Positions 58,065 through 64,000 of a stretch of 64,000 bases of DNA are shown here, piece after piece. The notes under the pieces are model-generated. The model did not search any database and was not told the origin of the DNA. It was given only the letters and a program-made list of their open reading frames with translations. This DNA comes from Vicia villosa. Taxonomy: Eukaryota; Streptophyta; Magnoliopsida; Fabales; Fabaceae. Each line of letters begins with the position of its first letter. The first letter of the stretch is position 1. The stretch spans positions 434,001-498,000 of the forward strand of contig NW_026705236.1 of assembly GCF_029867415.1 (NCBI RefSeq), read 5' to 3'. The translations under genes and the position numbers were made by a program.

Positions 58065-60939
58065 GTTGTGATGTTCAATTTTGAAACTTTCACACAGTTC
58101 TCTCATCATGCTGTTGTTCAGATTCGAGCCATTATCAGTAATGATATTGCTCGGTACACCATATCTGCAGATGATGTTGTTCTTGATAAATCTGACCACA
58201 ACTTGCTTTGTCACATTAGCATATGAAGCAGCTTCTACCCACTTGGTAAAGTAATTGATTGCTACCAGGATGAATCGATGTCCGTTTGAAGCCTTGGGTT
58301 CAATCATGCCAATCATATCGATACCCCACATAGAGAAAGGCCATGGAGAAGAAATAACATTGAGAAATGTCGGAGGCACATGAATCTTGTCAGCATACAC
58401 CTGACACTTGTGACACTTCTTTACAAACTCGTAGCAATCAGATTCCATTGTCAGCCAATAGTAACCTGCTCTGAGCATCTTTTTAGCTATCGAATGTCCA
58501 TTGGCATGAGTACCAAAAGAACTTTCATGGATTTCATGCATCAACATGTCTGCTTCGTGTCTATCCACGCATCTGAGCAAAACCATGTCATAATTCCTTT
58601 TATACAAAACATCAGCATTGATGAAGAAACTGCCAGCCAATCTCCTCAAGGTTTTCTTATCCTTATTTGATGCCCCAAGTGGGTACTCTTGAGTCTGAAG
58701 GAAGTGCTTAATATCAAAATACTAAGGCTTTTCATTTGTTGATTCCTCAACTGCAAATACATGAGCAGGTCTATCAAGACGCCTTATTGTAATCTGAGGT
58801 TCCTCATTATGGAAATTCACTTTGTACATGGAGGACAATGTGGCTAATGCATCAGCCATCTGATTCTCATCTCGAGGGATGTGGTGTAATTCAACTTTGT
58901 TAAAGAACGTCAACAGCCTTCTGGCGTAATCTTTGTAAGGGATCAAGCCAGGATGACGAGCTTCCCATTCTCATTTAATCTGATTAATCACAAGCGCAGA
59001 ATCTCCATAAACATCGAGAATCTTAATTCTCAGATTAATGGCCTTTTCAAGTCCCATGATGCAAGCTTCATACTCAGCAATATTATTTGTACAATCAAAA
59101 CATATCCTTGCAGTGAAAGGTACATGTGACCCATGCGGAGTGACAATAATGGCGCCAATTCCATGGCCATGAACGTTAGAAGCTCCATCAAAAATTAAAC
59201 ACCACTTGGATTCAGGATCTGGTCCTTCTTCTGGCAACGGTTCATCCCAATCCTGAGCTCTCAAATACATTATATCTTCATCTGGGAAGTCCATTCTGAT
59301 AGATTGGTGATCATCAATTGGTTGGTGAGCGAGGTACTCTGCCAACACACTTCCTTTCACAGCTTTCTGAGCTCGATATTCAATATCATATTATGATAAC
59401 AACATTTGCCAGCGAGCGATCCTTCCAGTTAATGCAGGTTTCTCAAATACATACTTAATTGGATCCATTTTGGAAATCAATAGGGTGGTGTGGTTCAACA
59501 TATATTGTCTTAGTCGACGAGCAGCCCACACCAAAGCACAGCAAGTTTTCTCAAGCAGCGAGTATCTTGTTTCGCACTCGGTAAACTTTTTGCTAAGGTA
59601 GTATATTGCATACTCTTTTCGACCAGACTCGTCATGCTGACCCAACACGCATCCCATTGAATTTTCAAGCACTGTGAGGTATATAATCAAAGGCCTTCCC
59701 TCAGCTGGAGGGAGCAAAATGGGAGGTTCAAGAAGATATTCTTTAATGTTGTTAAAAGCTTTCTGACAATCTTCATTCCACACACATCCCTGATTTTTCT
59801 TTAACAACTTGAAGATTGGCTCACAGGTAGCAGTCATATTGGAAATGAACCTGGAGATATAATTCAAACGTCTGAGGAAGCCTCTCACTTGTTTCTCAGT
59901 CTTTGGTACTGGCATTTCCTGAATTGCTTTGACTTTATCAGGATCTACTTCAATTCCTCTCTGACTGACAATGAAACCCAATAATTTTCCAGAACGGACA
60001 CCAAAAGTGCATTTGTTTGGATTTAGGCGGAGACGATACTTTCTCAAACGCGGAAACAATTTTAACAGATCCTCCATGTGCCCCTCTTCTGACTGGGATT
60101 TGGCAATCATGTCATCCACATAAACCTCAATTTCTTTGTGCATCATATCATGGAAAAGAGTGGTCATGGCCCTCTGATACGTCGCGCCAGCATTCTTCAA
60201 CCCAAAAGGCATTACTTTGTAACAGAATGTCCCCCATGGCGTAATAAAGGTTGTCTTTTCCATGTCTTCAGGTGCCATCTTAATCTGGTTGTATCCTGAA
60301 AAACCATCCATAAAGGAGAAAACCTCAAACTTTGTCGTGCTATCCACCAACATATCAATGTGAGGTAGAGGAAAATCATCTTTCGGACTGGCTTTATTCA
60401 AATCTCTATAATCAACACACATACGAACTTTTCCGTCTTTCTTCGGAACAGGCACAATATTGGCAATCCATTGAGGATATACAGAAGTGACAAGGAAACC
60501 TGCGTCTATCTGCTTCAAGACCTCATTCTTAATCTTTTCTGCCATATCAGGATGACTTCTTCTCAGCTTTTGCTTGACAGGAGGACATTCAGGTTTCAAC
60601 GGCAAACGATGCTCCACAATATCTGTGTCCAACCCAGGCATGTCTTGGTAGGACCACGCAAAAATGTCAACATACTCTTTAAGAAGCTCTACCATCCTCT
60701 TCTTAACATCTTGACCGAGCAGTGCCCCAATCTTGACTTCTTTCTTATCTTCTTCAGAACCCAAGTTGATGACTTCTAACGGCTCTTTATATGGCTAAAT
60801 GGTGTCTTCCTCGTGCTCAAGCAGTCGGGAAATCTCATCAGGAATACATTCATCACTCTCTTCTTCCGCCCCATACACAGGACACTCGAAGTTGGGAGAG
60901 GGTGCAGGGTCATTACTTTTAACGGTTTTATTGATTAAT
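58065..60939 (-). pseudogene. Ogre B pol: RT, two RNase H, integrase N-half; four stops
   Basis: RT (VPKKDGKVRMCVDYRDLN, VYVDDMIAK), RNase H (LGQHDESGRKEYAIYYLS), the second RNase H (LIFDGASNVHGHG, NNIAEYEACIMGL) and the integrase finger and first catalytic residues (GIDMIG, IITDNGSN) are in the same order as in A. Stops relative to A: TAG 60795-60797, TAA 59391-59393, TGA 58971-58973, TAG 58722-58724. The RT core is open where A has stops. Integrase is interrupted at 58064 by the solo LTR. Confidence 0.92.
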
Positions 60940-61209
60940 CTGCACAAGTGATTATTATTTCAGGAAAAAGGAAAGATATATGCAAACATGTAATCGTGCA
61001 GATTATGGCAAATGAAAACATTTTTTAAGGTTTTTTGTGTTACCACTTTCCAGAAAAAGCAAAAAGATAAAAAAGCATTTATATGCAGAAACAAAATGAC
61101 TTTTATTGATGATTTTAATGTTTGAAACAAACAGAAAAAAGCCCCAACAAACTTCACTTTCATCTTGGGCAGAATGAAAGGATTTTTGAAAAACATAAAA
61201 GCAAATTAC
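60940..61209 (-). other. Ogre B intron
   Basis: Donor GTAATTTGC after CATGCTTCAAA (exon end 61210), acceptor TTGTGCAG ending at 60940. It is 270 bp, colinear with the 265-bp intron of A, and phase is kept. Confidence 0.8.
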
Positions 61210-62876
61210 TTTGAAGCATGAGTACACTCAGGAATGTCAATGGTGATCCAGTTCTTAATCATCTTTCCATGGGTCACAAAGTTTGGCACTTCTGGCTCTG
61301 ATTCGTCTTCAACAATAACGTTCACTTCTGGAGGAGTCTTCCCAAGACATCCATACACCATGTTCACTGTAGATGCTTCATGAGTTGGTAACGGATTGTT
61401 CTGCACATTTGGGCCAATATCACGGAAGGAAATCATACCAGAACGAACCAACCTCTAAACTTCATTCTTCAAGGACCAACAGTTTTCCAAATCATGCCCA
61501 GGAGCATTCTGATGAAAAGCACAAGTGGCATCAGCTTTGTACCACCAAGGGAGTTTCTCTGGAACAGGAGGCGGTGACCTTGGTTGAACCAATTTCTTAT
61601 GAATTAGAGCAGGATACAGTTCAGTGTACGTCATGGGGATAGGATCAATATTAACTCGAGGATACGGATTCCGCCTTGCTGGTTGTTGACTAACAGGAGC
61701 TACAGGCACTGAATTCACAACAGGAGTCACTGACGCCACTTGTTGAGATTGATTTCTGAATCGACTATTCCTCCCATGAGAAATAGCATTAGCATCTGAT
61801 TCTTTCTTCTTCTGGAATGAAGAACTATACTTCTTCGCACCACCAGACGAATTGTCATTCCGAACCAGACGACCTTCTCGCACAGCTTCTTCCAACCTGA
61901 CACCCATACCCACCATTTCGGTGAAGTCTACAGGAGCACTTGCAATCATCTTTTCATAGTAAAATGGACCAAGAGTCTTAAGAAAAATTTTAGTCATCTC
62001 TTTTTCTTCCATCGGAGGAATCACTTGGGCGGCAACCTCACGCCATCTCTGAGCATATTCCTTGAAGGATTCCTTTTCTTTCTGCATCATAGCTCGCAAT
62101 TGATCTCTATCAGGAGCCATGTCCACATTATACTTGTATTGTTTCACAAACGCTTCAGCTAAGTCATTGAAAGTGCGAATATGGGTGCTATCAAGGCCCA
62201 TATACCACTTAGAAGCAGCTCCAGTCAAACTGTCTTGGAAATAATGAATCAACAGACGTTGATCATCGGTGTGAGTGGACATCTTCCTTACATACATCAC
62301 CAGATGTGCCTGAGGGCAGGAGTTTCCTTTATACTTCTCAAATTCAGGTAACTTGAACTTAGCAGGCACTTTCACATTGGGAACAAGGCAAAGATCATGC
62401 ACGTTCTTTCCAAACAGTTCTTTCCCACGCAAGGCTTTCATTTCTTTCTGCAGTTCTTCAAACTGATGTTGGAAACCATCCATTCTGTCATGAATTTCAC
62501 TTGGAGCAGCATCATAAATGGGCTCTGGGACAAAAGGACCAGTATGAACAATAGGAGACGTGTTGACCATAACAGGAGTCAACGGACGAGTCATCTCAGG
62601 AACAGACAAATAACCTTCAGGCATGCCCCAGGGATATCCATTAGGCATACGTTGCTGAGTAGCACCAACAGGAACAGCAGGAATTGTTGCAGCAGCAATT
62701 TCAGAAATCACAGTGGTCTGACCCTGAGCTTGGGCATTGGGAGGAGGAACCTGATTCTGATTCTGATTCTGAGCAGCCATCAATGTCTCAACCAGAGCAG
62801 TGAGACGTTCCACACCAGATCTCAAAGTAACAACCTCTTCACGTAGCTCACGATTCTCTTGTTCAAGACCTTCCAT
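61210..62876 (-). pseudogene. Ogre B gag with protease deleted in frame
   Basis: Gag starts MEGLEQENRELREEVV (62876) and is open for 473 codons to TAG at 61455-61457, after the SLKNEV block. Beyond the stop it reads RLVRSGMISFRDIGPNVQ to MVYGCLGK and then jumps directly to TPPEVNVIVEDESEPEVPNF, the last part of the protease region in A. About 1.5 kb present in A (about 43465-44950), including the aspartic protease active site, is absent. The fusion is in frame and joins the intron donor at 61210. Confidence 0.9.
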
Positions 62877-63167
62877 CTTCTTCTTGCAGTTAGCTCGAGT
62901 GTTATACCGGTGAGACAGCTTGATTCAATTCTGTATGAAGAACACTGAATAAGACCTCGGGAATACTCTCGGAAGCAAGACCAAAATGCAGAATGATGCA
63001 TGAAATGCAATGCAAATGATTTTTATTTTATTTTTGTTTTCAAGGAACTTTAAGACATTAATTGTAAACATTAGCAAAAAAACATAAAACATAACAACAT
63101 TCTTCATTAATAATAGAAAAGCTTACAAAAGGATTCAAAGATCCAAAATTACAAAATAAAGGAAAAG
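62877..63167 (-). other. Ogre B spacer between ORF1 and gag
   Basis: 291 bp of AT-rich sequence between the ORF1 stop and the gag start; A has the corresponding spacer (46489-46780). No function seen. Confidence 0.5.
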
Positions 63168-64000
63168 CTAGAAACTAGAAGGGAACACTTCTGATGAAGA
63201 TTCAACTCCTCTCTGCAGCTTCCTACGGAGCTTCTCCAACTCATCTTCATAAAAGGCCTTCAAATGAGCATTCTCGACCATCAGCTTATCAGCAACTTCC
63301 TTCCATGCAACTGAATCTTCATGACTACCAGAGGAAAATAAATCCTCTTGTTGTCTCTTTCGCTTTTCACCATGTTGTTGAAGCAACTCTTCTTGATGAC
63401 GGATTTGATCATCCTTCTCCATCAACCAACCATCTTGGATATCAAGCATTTCATCCTTTTCTTTCAAATGTATCTTCAACTCTTTATTATCCACTTCCAA
63501 AGCATAACACTTCTTCTCCCAAGCGTCTCTTTCCGATCTCATCTTTGCCACGAGCTCTAGATGCCCCTCACTACTTTCAATAGGAGTAGTGAAAGATAAT
63601 GGTGGAGTAATGGGTAGAGAAGGCTCCTCAAGTAAATAAGGCATCTGAAAAGTACGAGCTCTAGCTTGAACCCAATCAGTGTAGTCTTTGAGAGCAACAC
63701 ATTGTTTCGTTCCCAAATGTCTCTTCCTATCAACATGATGCCAAGCACGCACAAACCGATTTCTCATATCCGAATTTCCATCTTGATTAAGATAGAAGAT
63801 TCCTGACACAAGAATACTAACGGGTCGCTCCTTCATGGGGTAACAAAATTGACGCCTTGCAAGAATGGGGTTGTAGGTAATTCCTCCTTGTATACCAAGA
63901 AGAGGTACATTAGGGAATTCTCCACAACGATCAATAATCTCACCAATGTCATAAGCAGGATTGTACCAATGGATATTCCCATTAGTAAGAGGCATGATCT
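63168..64000 (-). CDS. Ogre B ORF1, open, truncated by window edge
   Basis: The ORF upstream of gag is open for at least 275 codons (MPLTNGNIHWYNPAYDIGEI ... SSSEVFPSSF). The N-terminal part up to about residue 130 looks globular. The rest is a charged, Glu/Lys-rich predicted coiled coil. No function is established for Ogre ORF1. The visible Met at 63995 may be internal; the true start could lie beyond base 64000. Unlike ORF1 of A it has no break. Confidence 0.8.
   Translation of the reverse strand, partial: IMPLTNGNIHWYNPAYDIGEIIDRCGEFPNVPLLGIQGGITYNPILARRQFCYPMKERPVSILVSGIFYLNQDGNSDMRNRFVRAWHHVDRKRHLGTKQCVALKDYTDWVQARARTFQMPYLLEEPSLPITPPLSFTTPIESSEGHLELVAKMRSERDAWEKKCYALEVDNKELKIHLKEKDEMLDIQDGWLMEKDDQIRHQEELLQQHGEKRKRQQEDLFSSGSHEDSVAWKEVADKLMVENAHLKAFYEDELEKLRRKLQRGVESSSEVFPSSF

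Larger units (their letters stand above)
47562..64000 (-). mobile_element. Ogre element B, nested in ORF1 of Ogre A; 5' part beyond the window
   Basis: Same organisation and strand as Ogre A: 3' LTR, 3' UTR array, pol, intron, gag with protease deleted, ORF1. The LTR end CCCCGCTACA falls in the middle of ORF1 of A, with candidate duplication CAATG (47557-47561). B is therefore a later insertion, not a tandem partner. Its own ORF1 reads across the same position without a break. The 5' LTR, primer site and rest of A should lie to the right of the window. Confidence 0.9.

Noticed and set aside
62397..62846. Plus-strand 149-residue ORF
   Set aside because: Antisense shadow of Ogre B gag.
33465..64000. 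Tandem Ogre pair sharing one LTR (LTR-internal-LTR-internal)
   Set aside because: The LTR at 47562 begins in the middle of ORF1 of A with no primer site or leader, so nesting of B in A explains the junction better.

Overview
The window looks like a stretch of large, repeat-rich plant nuclear genome, most likely a legume of the pea/vetch tribe (Fabeae). That is inferred from two very long Ogre-type Ty3/gypsy elements, which have an extra ORF before gag, two RNase H domains, an intron between protease and reverse transcriptase, and a tandem-repeat 3' UTR. They sit among copia, gypsy, LINE, MULE and foldback elements nested several levels deep. No prokaryotic features are present. The species cannot be fixed from sequence alone.

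Only two host genes look intact. One is an 11-exon ZIP-family zinc transporter of the ZTP29 type on the minus strand (8775-10676). All splice sites are GT/AG and the joined frame encodes 274 residues. The other is the intronless mitochondrial haem chaperone CcmE on the plus strand (19418-20173, 251 residues). Everything else is transposable-element sequence, decayed TE genes, or spacer in which I recognise nothing.

Layout. 1-5768: minus-strand gypsy element (gag, primer site, 949-bp LTR), with a 2.8-kb solo LTR inserted just before gag (TSD CCTTC). 5769-8290: 3' part of a copia element carrying an exact 831-bp tandem duplication in its reverse transcriptase. 8775-10676: zinc transporter gene. 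11.7-14.8 kb: LINE remnants and a probable LTR. 14.8-19.2 kb: foldback DNA elements hosting a small gag-protease-only LTR element (15734-18431, TSD TTTTG). 19418-20173: CcmE. 23.5-33.4 kb: a MULE transposase remnant with a plant-mobile-domain fragment. A complete 7.3-kb copia element (24389-31704, TSD GTTGG) splits the MULE and itself contains a gypsy solo LTR (25719-27233, TSD GACCT).

33465-64000: Ogre A (minus strand), whose ORF1 is interrupted by Ogre B. Ogre B's integrase is in turn interrupted by a 3.9-kb solo LTR (54117-58064, TSD GTTGT). Both Ogres carry premature stops; B has also lost its protease by an in-frame deletion. B runs off the right edge.

The most unusual pattern is inside LTRs. 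Four LTR types in the window carry arrays of short palindromes arranged as pairs 20-22 bp apart. The pairs are iterated every 64-82 bp and start about 264-282 bp from the LTR 5' end, yet the palindrome sequence differs between families. In the two Ogre LTRs the ten sites and their 21-bp spacing are conserved while the bases flanking the ATCGAT core differ coordinately. Other structural signals are three covarying GNRA-capped hairpins after the Ogre pol stop, tRNA-like A/B-box modules inside two solo LTRs, and a four-part higher-order tandem repeat in the Ogre 3' UTR.
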